This document shows, piece after piece, positions 16,600 through 26,562 of a stretch of 64,000 nucleotides of DNA (positions are counted from its first letter, which is position 1; each line of letters starts with the position of its first letter). Both the position numbers and the translations under genes were made by a program. The notes beneath the pieces are model-generated. The model had not been told where the DNA came from. It searched no databases and worked only from the letters and a program-made list of their open reading frames with translations. This stretch comes from Candidatus Saccharimonadota bacterium (GTDB taxonomy: Bacteria; Patescibacteriota; Saccharimonadia; Saccharimonadales; Saccharimonadaceae). The DNA lies in contig CAJPQK010000002.1 in NCBI GenBank assembly GCA_905372835.1, positions 79,629 to 143,628 of the forward strand, read 5' to 3'.

Positions 16600-17259
16600 C
16601 TACTCCTCGGCTTCTTGATAGCCGAACAAACGCTCTAACAGGTCTGTTGTCTTCTCTTGAGACGGCATAATGATTCGATTACCGACCGCATCTGTTAATA
16701 TGATACAGTCTTCTTTCTCCCCCTGCTCATCTCCAGGAAATTGTACAGTTGCTCGAGAGTAGAGACCAATCTCTGCTGCCCTATGCTCAATATCAGCCAC
16801 TTCCTGTAGCTCATCGCCCCTCGACACAACCAACCCTGCTGGAGAATCCTGCCTTTGCTCTATCATTTCCAAAGACCCAGAGGTCAGCACAACGGACAGA
16901 CCGGTCGATTTTAGCTGCTCATAGTCATCTGGTGTCAATTTCATCATATTTGGCATCGTCATACCCTGACGCTGAGCAATGTGGTTATAATATGCCGATC
17001 GCATGAATGAAAGGTCTCCAAAAATTACATCCTCAAGATGAGACTGAAGCACTGAGTCCTGAGTATTATTCTCTCCTGAGTCATCCAAGGCCAAGACAAC
17101 CGACTTTCCATCAATTCTTCCCCGAGCTATAAATCCTTTCACTTTGACCGATTCATCAGGACTGAACGACATTTCCTCAGGCAGCCTGTATGTCTTGGTA
17201 ACAGATGGTAACGGCAAGGTACCTGATGTTTGTTTGACAGTGTCAATTGAATGTTCCAT
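16600..17259 (-). CDS. uncharacterised soluble protein
   Basis: A 219-residue acidic protein I cannot assign. No TM segment, signal peptide or known motif. The first third alternates short strands (KVKGFIARGRIDGKSVVLALDD), the rest includes MKLTPDDYEQLKSTGLSVVLTSGS and a C-terminal LTDAVGNRIIMPSQEKTTDLLERLFGY. The start lies 7 nt after TATAAT with no ribosome site, an unusually clean leaderless arrangement. The promoter -35 sits at the end of ung. Confidence 0.65.
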   Translation of the reverse strand: MEHSIDTVKQTSGTLPLPSVTKTYRLPEEMSFSPDESVKVKGFIARGRIDGKSVVLALDDSGENNTQDSVLQSHLEDVIFGDLSFMRSAYYNHIAQRQGMTMPNMMKLTPDDYEQLKSTGLSVVLTSGSLEMIEQRQDSPAGLVVSRGDELQEVADIEHRAAEIGLYSRATVQFPGDEQGEKEDCIILTDAVGNRIIMPSQEKTTDLLERLFGYQEAEE

Positions 17260-17266
17260 GCGGCTT

Positions 17267-17296
17267 ATTATACCACATAATATCCTTATTTGTCAA
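17267..17296 (-). promoter_or_regulatory. promoter, gene at 16600-17259 (leaderless)
   Basis: TTGACA (17291-17296), 18 nt, TATAAT (17267-17272), 7 nt to the ATG. Confidence 0.8.
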
Positions 17297-17959
17297 TCAA
17301 GGCAGCCTCCAGTCAATTGCCCCACGACCATTCCGCACCAGAAAATCATTCGCACGCGAAAACGGTTTACTGCCAAAAAATCCCCGATTCGCAGAAAACG
17401 GCGATGGATGAGCACTGCTAATCTTCAGGTGACGGCTATCTGTGATCACCTGCCCAACCTTTTGCGCATGCGCTCCCCACAGTATAAATACCAGCGGCCG
17501 GTCATAATCATTCAACATTGCCAGTAATCGCTGGGAGAACTCCATCCAGCCATAGTTTGCATGACTACCAGCCTGACCTCGCCTAACACTCCAGCTAGTA
17601 TTCATCAGCAATACGCCTTGTTTACCCCATGGCTCCAAAAAACCACTAGTCGGCATATCCACCCCAAGATCGTCAACCAGTTCCTTAAAGATATTCTGCA
17701 AACTTGGCGGTAATTTAACTCCTGGTTTAACCGAAAAACTCATGCCATGTGCCTGACCCGGTCCATGATACGGATCTTGCCCAATGATAACTACTTTCAC
17801 CTTGTCCAGTGGACAAGCGGCAAAACAAGAAAACATATCTTGCCGTGCTGGGTATACTTCGTACTGATCGCGCTCAGCGTCTACCCGATTCATCAACACT
17901 CGAAAATACAGCTGCTGAGCCTCAGCTTCAACAAACTCGCGCCATGTTGAAAATGCCAT
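17297..17959 (-). CDS. ung: uracil-DNA glycosylase, family 1
   Basis: A 220-residue Ung. Water-activating motif GQDPYHGPGQAHGMSF near residue 60 (catalytic Asp), uracil-contact and minor-groove loop HPSPFSANRGFFGSKPF near 185 (catalytic His). It removes uracil from DNA to start base-excision repair. It starts 4 bp after the gene at 17964 with no own promoter or good ribosome site, so the two are a unit. Confidence 0.95.
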   Translation of the reverse strand: MAFSTWREFVEAEAQQLYFRVLMNRVDAERDQYEVYPARQDMFSCFAACPLDKVKVVIIGQDPYHGPGQAHGMSFSVKPGVKLPPSLQNIFKELVDDLGVDMPTSGFLEPWGKQGVLLMNTSWSVRRGQAGSHANYGWMEFSQRLLAMLNDYDRPLVFILWGAHAQKVGQVITDSRHLKISSAHPSPFSANRGFFGSKPFSRANDFLVRNGRGAIDWRLP

Positions 17960-17963
17960 ATAT

Positions 17964-19091
17964 TTATTTAATCACGTTTGAGTCACGTGACCTAGCGTAC
18001 TGTAAACGCTGGCGAAAGGTCGTCTGATAGTCGTCTCGGTGATACGGTCGCGCAACTTGCACGCCTGGTGGCATTGCAACTTCCTCTCCAAGCACAGAGC
18101 CGATATCAAACGCCAACGAGTAGTCCGACGAATGTGACCCTGCAATATACGTACTAAAAAGCTCGGATGAACTATTTGCCCAATAATACGCGCGGACTGG
18201 CACATACTGCCCCCCATTCATACGAAAGCCTACTTTCAGCCTTTCCTCATTGGCAATCGCTAGTTGAACTTCTATATGGTCTCTCAAGTCCGGATGTCGC
18301 CTCAAGAAACACTGTTGCTGTTCCGCGATCTCTATACCACTACTTGTCCAGTCGTCCAGCATGATGATATCAACATTTTCTTTAGGCAAGTTCACCAATT
18401 CCCCCTCATCGATGAGCAGCCTATCAGCATATTGGGTCAACTCATCATCAGAAAACTCCCTCATGATCAACTCCATGAAATATTCGTCACTTTTTATTTT
18501 TCCTTCTGGGGCGACATAGTCAGCACATTCCATGTTACCAATTTCGCCCAGCATCACAAACAATGCTTTATCAGAGTGTGCGTCCAGTCGATGCTTCCAA
18601 TACGTCGCGATTCCGCATGCCGCCTCCATGAGCTCCGGCTCACCAACATAGTTGAGATGATTCCGGATTTTAGACAATCGTGAGGTACGCGCCAAATCAT
18701 CACTTCGCGCACACAACCCAGAAAACAATGCTGAAATTGTCTGCTGCTCCGTTTGCACTGAAAAATCTGCTCGAGTCAAGGCGTCAACTTCGCGCGAAAG
18801 CAACGCACGCCTGCCAATCACACTGCGTACATTATTTTCCCTGTCACGTTCTCTGTTGCTCATCAGCTCCGCCAACGTCGGTGCTCGCTTTACGCAGTGG
18901 TCTATTTCCATCCGATGTGATATCTCTTCTGAAGACACCTCTTCAAACGGCTCAAGTGGATGAACTGAAACAGAACCCTGCTCATACAGATTGTACATCA
19001 CCTGATTTTGGTCATATGCAGGCTCTCTGCTCAGACTGGCTTGCCCGACTCTGCGCAGTCGCGCGGGGATCATGTTTTTAAGCTTAACCAT
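17964..19091 (-). CDS. uncharacterised protein with phosphoribosyltransferase-like motif
   Basis: A 375-residue protein. The start is the ATG at 19091, 9 nt after TATAAT; the longer frame begins inside the promoter. The N-terminal half is charged and helical. Near residue 240 it has VDIIMLDDWTSSGIEIAEQ, close to the PRPP-binding pattern of type I phosphoribosyltransferases (four hydrophobics, DD, x, TT/TS, SG). The rest of a PRTase fold is not obvious, so this is a weak lead. It is followed by ung. Function unknown. Confidence 0.65.
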   Translation of the reverse strand: MVKLKNMIPARLRRVGQASLSREPAYDQNQVMYNLYEQGSVSVHPLEPFEEVSSEEISHRMEIDHCVKRAPTLAELMSNRERDRENNVRSVIGRRALLSREVDALTRADFSVQTEQQTISALFSGLCARSDDLARTSRLSKIRNHLNYVGEPELMEAACGIATYWKHRLDAHSDKALFVMLGEIGNMECADYVAPEGKIKSDEYFMELIMREFSDDELTQYADRLLIDEGELVNLPKENVDIIMLDDWTSSGIEIAEQQQCFLRRHPDLRDHIEVQLAIANEERLKVGFRMNGGQYVPVRAYYWANSSSELFSTYIAGSHSSDYSLAFDIGSVLGEEVAMPPGVQVARPYHRDDYQTTFRQRLQYARSRDSNVIK

Positions 19092-19100
19092 ATTGACAAT

Positions 19101-19129
19101 ATTATACACACAAATACCTAAATTGTCAA
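19101..19129 (-). promoter_or_regulatory. promoter, gene at 17964-19091 (leaderless)
   Basis: TTGACA (19124-19129), 17 nt, TATAAT (19101-19106). Divergent from prfA. Confidence 0.8.
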
Positions 19130-19149
19130 TATGCTGCGTCCTTCTTCTG

Positions 19150-19158
19150 TGCTATAAT
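19150..19158 (+). promoter_or_regulatory. extended -10 promoter, prfA (leaderless)
   Basis: TG-C-TATAAT, 9 nt before the prfA ATG at 19168. Confidence 0.7.
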
Positions 19159-19167
19159 ACAACTCAT

Positions 19168-20238
<1,071 letters not shown>

Positions 20239-20247
20239 CGAAGAACT

Positions 20248-21339
20248 CTATTCCGCAATATCGTGCTTGATGTCATTGTATCGTTTACTATATTCTCCCA
20301 TATTGACACGATGTGTAGAATCAGGCAGTACAGCAACCATTGCACCACCACCCTTAATAGCTACCTCTGCACGACCCATAAAATCATCGGCTATTTCGTT
20401 AATCTTCAACTTTTTACGTCCTCTTTTACTAATCACCCCTCGTTCGGCTAATCGTTTATATTCAAGATACTCTCGCTCAACCCCTTTAACTGCAAGTAGT
20501 TCAGCCTCTTCTGGATCTGTCGTTGCATAATACGACAAACCAAGCTGACTGGCGGCTTGCTCCCTGGCACGTATTTCATCATCATTTTTTGCTATATATA
20601 CTGAGGTCCAAGGATGCGATGCAAATGATGACGCCAGCTCGTTGACAGGCACAGTATCAATACGCCTCGTGAACACATGTGGTAACCACTTACCATGTTC
20701 CGCAGCCTCACGAGCGCGCTCTTCCTCTGGATTATGGTAATATCCTTTCAGATGTACTCCCAATAACGCCGCAGCCACAGTATTATTTGCAACCAACGCA
20801 GAGAGCACGCTATTTTTTATCTCTTCAGAGTTAAAATACACACCGGACGCATAAGCAAGAGCCCCCAAAGCATGAATTATAATGGCCTGCTTACGTAATC
20901 TTTCTTTAGATATTGAGCTCCCCAGTGTGTATAACAAATTTTTCTTTTGGAAGTCAATTTCCCCATCTATTGCGTCCTTAACATGGCACAGCTCATGCCG
21001 TAGCGTAGCCTCGGAGTCAGAGTTGTAGTCAATCCCGATAACAACATCAAGCCCTCCCTCACTATCATCACTTACATACCCTAATTCATCACTCCCTAGG
21101 TACGAAGAATCTTCTGTACCAGTGACGATTAGTGACAAATCACCCCAACACTGCTCCGGTATTTCAGCATGCTCAAGATATTTTTCTAGTCGTTCTTCAG
21201 AAAGGTCAACAACTTCACCGGGTACTAGCTCGGCACCTAGCTTGCGATCAAACTGAATCTTTGGAAAATCATGATCAACGGTCACAATACCTTCACAAGA
21301 AGGAAAATCTACTTCCAATTTGTTCACACGCTTCCTCAT
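20248..21339 (-). CDS. putative zinc metalloprotease-like protein (HELCH motif)
   Basis: A 363-residue protein of unknown function. It has HELCHVKD (HExxH, residues 115-119 from this start), two hydrophobic helices (about 150-168 and 180-195), then an EEERAREAAEHGKWL stretch whose Glu could be a third ligand, as in gluzincins. The order zinc helix, hydrophobic pair, Glu/His helix resembles membrane-linked or Wss1/SprT-like peptidases, but no family is clear. Start chosen at ATG 21339 (GGGAAGAG about 9 nt before); a TTG 9 nt upstream is possible. It lies between prfA and prmC on the opposite strand. Confidence 0.6.
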   Translation of the reverse strand: MRKRVNKLEVDFPSCEGIVTVDHDFPKIQFDRKLGAELVPGEVVDLSEERLEKYLEHAEIPEQCWGDLSLIVTGTEDSSYLGSDELGYVSDDSEGGLDVVIGIDYNSDSEATLRHELCHVKDAIDGEIDFQKKNLLYTLGSSISKERLRKQAIIIHALGALAYASGVYFNSEEIKNSVLSALVANNTVAAALLGVHLKGYYHNPEEERAREAAEHGKWLPHVFTRRIDTVPVNELASSFASHPWTSVYIAKNDDEIRAREQAASQLGLSYYATTDPEEAELLAVKGVEREYLEYKRLAERGVISKRGRKKLKINEIADDFMGRAEVAIKGGGAMVAVLPDSTHRVNMGEYSKRYNDIKHDIAE

Positions 21340-21403
21340 ATATGCCAACTCTTCCCGTGCCGCCTAGTACTCACGTTGATTATGAAATTTCTCTTCAATA
21401 GTG

Positions 21404-21409
21404 TATAAT
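21404..21409 (+). promoter_or_regulatory. -10 box, prmC (leaderless)
   Basis: TATAAT, 10 nt before the prmC ATG; no ribosome site. Confidence 0.6.
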
Positions 21410-21419
21410 CTAGCATATA

Positions 21420-22262
21420 ATGCAAGAAAAGTCAACCATAGTATCCTGGCTAACAACCGCCACTAACATGTTAAAGCAAGCCGACATTACATCAGCCCGA
21501 TTAGATGCGGAGCTCATTTTAGCTAATACTTTGCGCAAAAACCGAACATACCTTCATGCGCATCTAGATGAAGAGATTGATCAGCGGCGCGTTGACATCG
21601 CAGAAGCACGGCTTAGCCTGCGCCTGGACCGAGTGCCACTGGCGTATATCCTGGGCAAGAAGGAATTTTACGGACGAGAGTTTGACGTATCACCCAGTGT
21701 CTTGGTTCCTCGCCCTGAATCAGAAGAAATGATCAATATGCTACTGAAATTGGCACCGCAAGACAACCAACCAAGGACACTCATCGACGTAGGGACCGGT
21801 TCTGGCTGTCTGGGAATTACTGCAGCACTTGAACTGCCAGATAATTGGCATGTTGTTCTGTCAGATATCAGCTCTAAGGCCCTCTCGGTGGCAGAAAAAA
21901 ATGCCAAAAAACTGGGCGCTAACGTCTTCATTCAAAAACAATCTCTGCTGCTTGGTCAATTTGAGAAGCTCGACTGTATCTTAGCGAATTTACCATATGT
22001 AGACAAGGGCTGGAAGAATACTTCTCCAGAGCTGCACCATGAACCGCCAGAGGCCTTGTATGCTGGTGAGGGCGGACTTAAGTTGATCCGAGAACTCATC
22101 CAACAAGCGCCAAAGCATCTTACCGACCAAGAACTACTGCTCATCGAAGCAGACGAAGAGCAACACCAGACGATTATAGCCTTTGGCAGGCAAAACGGCT
22201 TTTTACATTTGGAGACCAGCGGGCTAATCGTGGCACTACGATTTGTAGGAACCAAGCGTTAA
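21420..22262 (+). CDS. prmC: release factor glutamine methyltransferase
   Basis: A 280-residue PrmC/HemK. N-terminal helical domain (about 1-85), then a Rossmann methyltransferase: SAM-binding LIDVGTGSGCLGI near 120 and the catalytic NLPYV (DPPY-type NPPY motif with Leu at position 2) near 187. It methylates the GGQ glutamine of release factors. NLPY instead of NPPY is seen in some homologues. Its tail overlaps the convergent htrA gene by 27 bp. Confidence 0.9.
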   Translation: MQEKSTIVSWLTTATNMLKQADITSARLDAELILANTLRKNRTYLHAHLDEEIDQRRVDIAEARLSLRLDRVPLAYILGKKEFYGREFDVSPSVLVPRPESEEMINMLLKLAPQDNQPRTLIDVGTGSGCLGITAALELPDNWHVVLSDISSKALSVAEKNAKKLGANVFIQKQSLLLGQFEKLDCILANLPYVDKGWKNTSPELHHEPPEALYAGEGGLKLIRELIQQAPKHLTDQELLLIEADEEQHQTIIAFGRQNGFLHLETSGLIVALRFVGTKR

Positions 22263-23402
22263 TGTCAGCTTCTGCTCTCTGTTATTCCTGATGACCGTCA
22301 ATTCCACGGTTTCACCCGGCAAATATTCGCCAATCAAGCTTGTCAGGCCACCATGCTCTCCAACGGTTTTGTCATTAACCTTGGTGATGATATCACCAGA
22401 TTTGATCCCTGCTCTGTCCGCTGGACCACCCTGCTGCACTAATTGTCCAGAAACACCACCGACAAAAGCACCATTTTTGACTGACAGTTTATTTGCGGCC
22501 CTCGTTTCTGGCGTCACCTCCAGATAGCGCACACCAATGTATGATTTATTAATCTCACCTTTTTCCAGAACACTGCGTATCAATCCTTTGGCTGCGCCTA
22601 TCGGGATGGCGAAGCCAATGCTTTGGGCATCCTCGACGATAGCGGTATTAATGCCGATGACTTGACCAGCCATATTTAACAGCGGACCACCTGAGTTGCC
22701 TGGATTGATGGCAGCATCAGTCTGTAACAGGTCTGTTAGTGATTCAGGCTTCTGATCTTGATCGTCATCACTACCTGATGAAGCCTGGAGCGGGCGCCCC
22801 TTCCCTGAGATAATACCACTAGTAACAGTGTTTTGGAATTTACCAAGTGAATTGCCGATAGCAATGACTTTTTGCCCCACGCGAACAGTGCTTGAGTCGC
22901 CAATAGTCGCTGGCGACAGGTTGTCGACACCGCTAATCTTCAAGAACGCGATATCGTTCAGTGGATCAACCCCCACTAGCTTGACGTTGGTGTGGCGGTC
23001 GCCCGAGCCAGTGATGATTTGGAAGGACCGTCCACCATTTACTACGTGCTTATTCGTCAAAATATAGCCATCTTTACTAATGATCACGCCAGTTCCAGCG
23101 TTCTCCTGTGACCTAAAACCATTACTTTTTACGGTGATGATCGATACGACGCTCGGCGATACCTGATTGACGATTTTTGATACATTGGACTCTTCAGCGG
23201 TCACCGTCAGATTGCCATCAACTGCTGGACCATGTGTACTAGCGAGCTTTGGCCGCAACACCGTCAGTAGCAGCACACTGCCAATCGTAATCATCAACAA
23301 AAATAGCGCTGCTATGGCAACCCAGATAGCCATCATTCGTCGCCGCGACAGTGTAATCACCTGCGCGCTGTTATTTGGCTGTTCTATCCCCACCTCTGTC
23401 AT
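22236..23402 (-). CDS. htrA: HtrA/DegP-type serine protease, membrane anchored
   Basis: A 388-residue protease. A TM anchor at about 22-50, trypsin-like domain about 70-270 with triad His119 (TNKHVV), Asp150 (NDIAFLKI) and Ser237 (GNSGGPLL), then one PDZ domain (about 285-380, GPADRAGIKSGDIITKVND). It should face the cell exterior and degrade misfolded surface proteins. Starts 4 bp after the membrane protein gene at 23406, so co-transcribed. The acidic insert SDDDQDQKPESLTD lies in an activation loop. Confidence 0.92.
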   Translation of the reverse strand: MTEVGIEQPNNSAQVITLSRRRMMAIWVAIAALFLLMITIGSVLLLTVLRPKLASTHGPAVDGNLTVTAEESNVSKIVNQVSPSVVSIITVKSNGFRSQENAGTGVIISKDGYILTNKHVVNGGRSFQIITGSGDRHTNVKLVGVDPLNDIAFLKISGVDNLSPATIGDSSTVRVGQKVIAIGNSLGKFQNTVTSGIISGKGRPLQASSGSDDDQDQKPESLTDLLQTDAAINPGNSGGPLLNMAGQVIGINTAIVEDAQSIGFAIPIGAAKGLIRSVLEKGEINKSYIGVRYLEVTPETRAANKLSVKNGAFVGGVSGQLVQQGGPADRAGIKSGDIITKVNDKTVGEHGGLTSLIGEYLPGETVELTVIRNNREQKLTLTLGSYKS

Positions 23403-23405
23403 CTA

Positions 23406-24179
23406 TCAAATCCTCGTTACCGTGTTGAAAAATAGTAATATAACGCCTATCACCGCCACGGAAAACAAAATTGGCGGCATGATTTCACTCCGTACGACCG
23501 CGCCGTTTTTCTTCCATGATCGATAGACCCGCTCACCCAAGAAAGATATCAAAAGCAAAATAATAGTCACCTGCGGAAGTTTGATCACGGTGAGTCCTGG
23601 TATAGCATAGGCAAAGGTCCAGTAGTACGCCAGCCAACCAATCTCCGCAAACATAATTCCCCAGATGGAGCTCAGTAGAACTGTTTGATCTTCTTTGTAG
23701 CTAACCAGGAAATGTCGCGCTGCGCTATAGCCAATAACCATTGAACCAGCAACAACTGCAATGTCTGGCAACAAATAGCCAATGGAGAACAACGCTACCG
23801 TACCAAATAAAATAGCAACAGCCGACTGCAACATCATTTGCCAGCGCTTTGACATCGGCTTAATGATGACGAGCCAAATGACATAAAAGGCTGTGAACGC
23901 AATTTGGACGGCAATGTTACCTACGGACAGGTATAGCAATGCCACGACGCTCAATCCAACGATCAAGTCTACCAAGTTAGACTGGATATTCGTCCACCAA
24001 AAACGCGGCCTCACCGCCAGTACACGCCACTTACTCAAAATAACCAGCACCACCGCAGCCACTGGTGATTGCACCATGAGTGTAATACCAAATAATGCCA
24101 AAGCTAAGCTGATATTCAAAAGATGGTAAACCACCTCACTAAAAAATGACTTGCGTTTAACGGTTCGCAGTAGCTCCAT
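23406..24179 (-). CDS. multi-pass membrane protein of unknown function
   Basis: A 257-residue protein with seven or eight hydrophobic segments and short basic loops; no conserved motif I can name. The start follows an extended -10 (TGATATAAT) by 8 nt and lacks a ribosome site. Its position before htrA suggests a link to envelope quality control, which is inference only. Confidence 0.7.
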   Translation of the reverse strand: MELLRTVKRKSFFSEVVYHLLNISLALALFGITLMVQSPVAAVVLVILSKWRVLAVRPRFWWTNIQSNLVDLIVGLSVVALLYLSVGNIAVQIAFTAFYVIWLVIIKPMSKRWQMMLQSAVAILFGTVALFSIGYLLPDIAVVAGSMVIGYSAARHFLVSYKEDQTVLLSSIWGIMFAEIGWLAYYWTFAYAIPGLTVIKLPQVTIILLLISFLGERVYRSWKKNGAVVRSEIMPPILFSVAVIGVILLFFNTVTRI

Positions 24180-24184
24180 ATCTC

Positions 24185-24214
24185 TTGATTATATCACACT
24201 ATACAGGCTATACT
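24185..24214 (+). promoter_or_regulatory. promoter, lepB (leaderless), overlapping a divergent promoter
   Basis: TTGATT (24185-24190), 18 nt, TATACT (24209-24214), 7 nt to ATG. The minus-strand extended -10 TGATATAAT occupies 24188-24196, sharing bases with this -35. Confidence 0.75.
24188..24196 (-). promoter_or_regulatory. extended -10 promoter for gene at 23406-24179 (leaderless)
   Basis: TG-A-TATAAT on the minus strand, 8 nt before the ATG at 24179. Confidence 0.65.
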
Positions 24215-24221
24215 AAATAGG

Positions 24222-24827
24222 ATGGATGCAACTTTTCTTGATCGACACCCAAAGATTCGTGACAGCTTGGGGCTAATCGTTTTTGTTGTTGGCGTGGTGG
24301 TCGGCACTCTGCTGATTAACACCTTTATTTTTCGTAATTTTACTGTTCAAGGTGCCAGTATGGAACCGACCATGCATACCGGTGACCGCTTGATTGTCAA
24401 TCGATTACCAGTGACGGCAGCGCAAATCAAGAACAAACGCTACGTTCCTGAGAGAGGCCAGACAATTGTCTTTAAAAACCCAAATTTCAACTCTTCGTCA
24501 AACAAAGATGAGTACATTGTGAAGCGAGTCATTGCGTTTGCTGGCGAGCGCGTTACGGTTAAGGACGGCGTTGTTACGGTATATAATAGCGCTCACATCC
24601 ACGGGTTCAATCCTGATACCACGGTGAATAAAAACGAGCCCGGCCAGCCAACCTCTGGCGATGTCGATACCACTGTGCCAGAAGGAACTATTTTCGTCAT
24701 GGGCGACCACCGACAAGAGAATTATTCGTGTGATTCCAGGAACTGCATGGGACCAATACCGCTATATGACATCGTCGGACCAGTCTCCATGAGAATCTGG
24801 CCAATCAATAAAATCCGTGGATTTTAG
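24222..24827 (+). CDS. lepB: signal peptidase I
   Basis: A 201-residue type I signal peptidase. One TM segment (about 17-36), then the catalytic Ser46 in GASMEPTMHTGD and the general base Lys101 in DEYIVKRVIAFAGERV; box E GDHRQENYSCDSR follows near 165-175. It removes signal peptides from exported proteins. Size and single TM match the Gram-positive type. Stop is adjacent to the convergent parB. Confidence 0.94.
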   Translation: MDATFLDRHPKIRDSLGLIVFVVGVVVGTLLINTFIFRNFTVQGASMEPTMHTGDRLIVNRLPVTAAQIKNKRYVPERGQTIVFKNPNFNSSSNKDEYIVKRVIAFAGERVTVKDGVVTVYNSAHIHGFNPDTTVNKNEPGQPTSGDVDTTVPEGTIFVMGDHRQENYSCDSRNCMGPIPLYDIVGPVSMRIWPINKIRGF

Positions 24828-25703
24828 CTACTTTTTCAGTAGTTGATGAATACGCTCAAAATCAACAGCGTTTTTAAATGGTATGATAATTTGTCCAGCA
24901 CCGCGCGTATTGGTGCGAATTTTAATCTTGGAGTTAAGTTTCTTAGTCAAATTTTGCACCACTTCCTCATGAGGAATTTCAACTGGACGGCGCTTTTCAA
25001 ATGGATTCTTTTTGGACTCTTTCCAGAGGACTATCGCCTGCTCAATGCGGCGAGCAGACCACCCTTCAGTGATGATTTTTTCCAGCAACTCTTCTGCCAC
25101 TTCTTGAGGTACATTGATCAATGGTCGGGCCTGACCTTCAGTAATTTTATAGCTAAAAACAGCCTCCTGGACGGCCTTTGGCAACTTTAGAAGGCGCATA
25201 GTATTGGAAATGGCGCTGACTGACTTGCCGCCAACTCGCTTGCCTATTTCATCCAGTGTTAAGTTAAACTGATCGCGCAACTTAGCGTACGCTGTGGCAG
25301 TTTCTAAAGGGTTGAGATCGCGGCGCTGCAAGTTTTCAATCAAAGAGAGTTCCAAACGATGCTGACCACTCAAGGTGCGCACTAACGCTGGCACCTCTGT
25401 TAAGCCAGCCCTCTGGGCGGCGCGCCAACGACGTTCACCTGCAACAATCACATAGGCGCCTGCCTTACCTGTCACTACCAGCGGCTGCAAAATACCATGG
25501 ATCTTTATCGACTCAGACAACTCATCAAGCGCCTCTTCATCAAACATCCGACGAGGCTGGTCAGGGTCAGCCATGACTTGCTCAATTGGCAGTTGTTTGA
25601 GCTGACTGAGCCTGCCGTCTTGCTTGGCAGTTGGATCAAATGACTCATCAATCAGATTCGTCGGAATGAGTGAATCAAAACTACGGCCCAATCCTTTTTT
25701 CAT
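24828..25703 (-). CDS. parB: chromosome-partitioning protein ParB
   Basis: A 291-residue ParB. N-terminal MKKGLGRSFDSLIP, then the ParB/Srx CTPase domain with the GERRWRAAQRAGL box (near 90) and ENLQRRDLNPLE, a helix-turn-helix (about 135-165, LDEIGKRVGGKSVSAISNTMRLLKL) and a C-terminal dimer domain. It binds parS and spreads. No parS consensus was seen in the window. Overlaps parA by 1 bp. Confidence 0.94.
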   Translation of the reverse strand: MKKGLGRSFDSLIPTNLIDESFDPTAKQDGRLSQLKQLPIEQVMADPDQPRRMFDEEALDELSESIKIHGILQPLVVTGKAGAYVIVAGERRWRAAQRAGLTEVPALVRTLSGQHRLELSLIENLQRRDLNPLETATAYAKLRDQFNLTLDEIGKRVGGKSVSAISNTMRLLKLPKAVQEAVFSYKITEGQARPLINVPQEVAEELLEKIITEGWSARRIEQAIVLWKESKKNPFEKRRPVEIPHEEVVQNLTKKLNSKIKIRTNTRGAGQIIIPFKNAVDFERIHQLLKK

Positions 25704-26467
25704 CAGCCAATCCTCCCTATGATTTCCTTGGTCAATGCCTTATATGCTCGTGCACCCTTGGAGAAGCGGTCATACGCGCCAACCGGTAGTCCGTGGCTTG
25801 GCGCTTCAGCTAAGCGAATATTCCGTGGAATGGTGGTTTGGAAAACCCGATCCGGAAAATGCTTCTTAATCTCCTCATGAACCTGTGTTGACAGCGTTGT
25901 ACGGCTATCCATCATGGTCGGCAGCACGCCCAGCAGATCAAGGGTTGGATTAAGCCCTTTGCGTATCAATTTCATAGTTTCCAGCAATTGACCCAACCCC
26001 TCCAGTGCATAAAACTCTGCCTGCACTGGCAATAAGATATAGTTTGCCGCAATCAAGCCATTAACCGTCAGCAGGCTCAAGCTCGGCGGGCTGTCAATGA
26101 TGATGTAATCATAATACCCCTGTAGATTGTTGATAGCGCGCCGTAGTCTAATGAAACGCCCTTCAGCCTGTGCCAGCTCAACTTCAGTATTTGCCAAATG
26201 CGGCGTAGACGGAGCCAACGCTAGATTTTTATATTCTGTTTGAATGATGGCGCTCTGTAGTGTCGCCTGACCAGTGATCACCTCGGTCATCGTGCGCGAT
26301 AGATTGGATTTATCAATCCCCAGACCACTGGTCGCGTTGCCCTGAGGGTCAAAGTCTATCAGCAATGTTTTTTTACCACTTTTTGCCAAATAATACGCAA
26401 CATTAACACTTGTCGTTGTCTTGCCAACGCCGCCTTTTTGATTTGTCACCGCAATGATTTTTGTCAT
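25703..26467 (-). CDS. parA: chromosome-partitioning ATPase ParA/Soj
   Basis: A 254-residue deviant Walker A ATPase: NQKGGVGKTTTSVNVAYYLA at residues 9-28 (signature Lys), DPQGNATSGLG near 41, and IIIDSPPSLS near 120. No N-terminal DNA-binding domain, as in chromosomal Soj types. It has a leader of about 20 nt and AAGGGG before the ATG, unlike the leaderless majority. Confidence 0.95.
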   Translation of the reverse strand: MTKIIAVTNQKGGVGKTTTSVNVAYYLAKSGKKTLLIDFDPQGNATSGLGIDKSNLSRTMTEVITGQATLQSAIIQTEYKNLALAPSTPHLANTEVELAQAEGRFIRLRRAINNLQGYYDYIIIDSPPSLSLLTVNGLIAANYILLPVQAEFYALEGLGQLLETMKLIRKGLNPTLDLLGVLPTMMDSRTTLSTQVHEEIKKHFPDRVFQTTIPRNIRLAEAPSHGLPVGAYDRFSKGARAYKALTKEIIGRIG

Positions 26468-26491
26468 TCGTTCCCCTTTTTACCTGCCCTA

Positions 26492-26500
26492 ATTATAGCA
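26492..26500 (-). promoter_or_regulatory. extended -10 promoter, parAB
   Basis: TG-C-TATAAT on the minus strand; leader about 20 nt with its own ribosome site. Confidence 0.6.
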
Positions 26501-26525
26501 TGAGCAAAACAGAAATAACAGACAC

Positions 26526-26553
26526 CAAAAAACCGCTTCTCTGGTGGAAGCGG
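26526..26553 (-). terminator. rho-independent terminator, rplU
   Basis: CCGCTTC (26547-26553 on minus) pairs with GAAGCGG, followed by six U. Confidence 0.85.
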
Positions 26554-26562
26554 CTCTTTCAA

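Noticed and set aside
24828..26467. parS site beside parAB
   Set aside because: No sequence near the TGTTTCACGTGAAACA consensus was noticed by eye.
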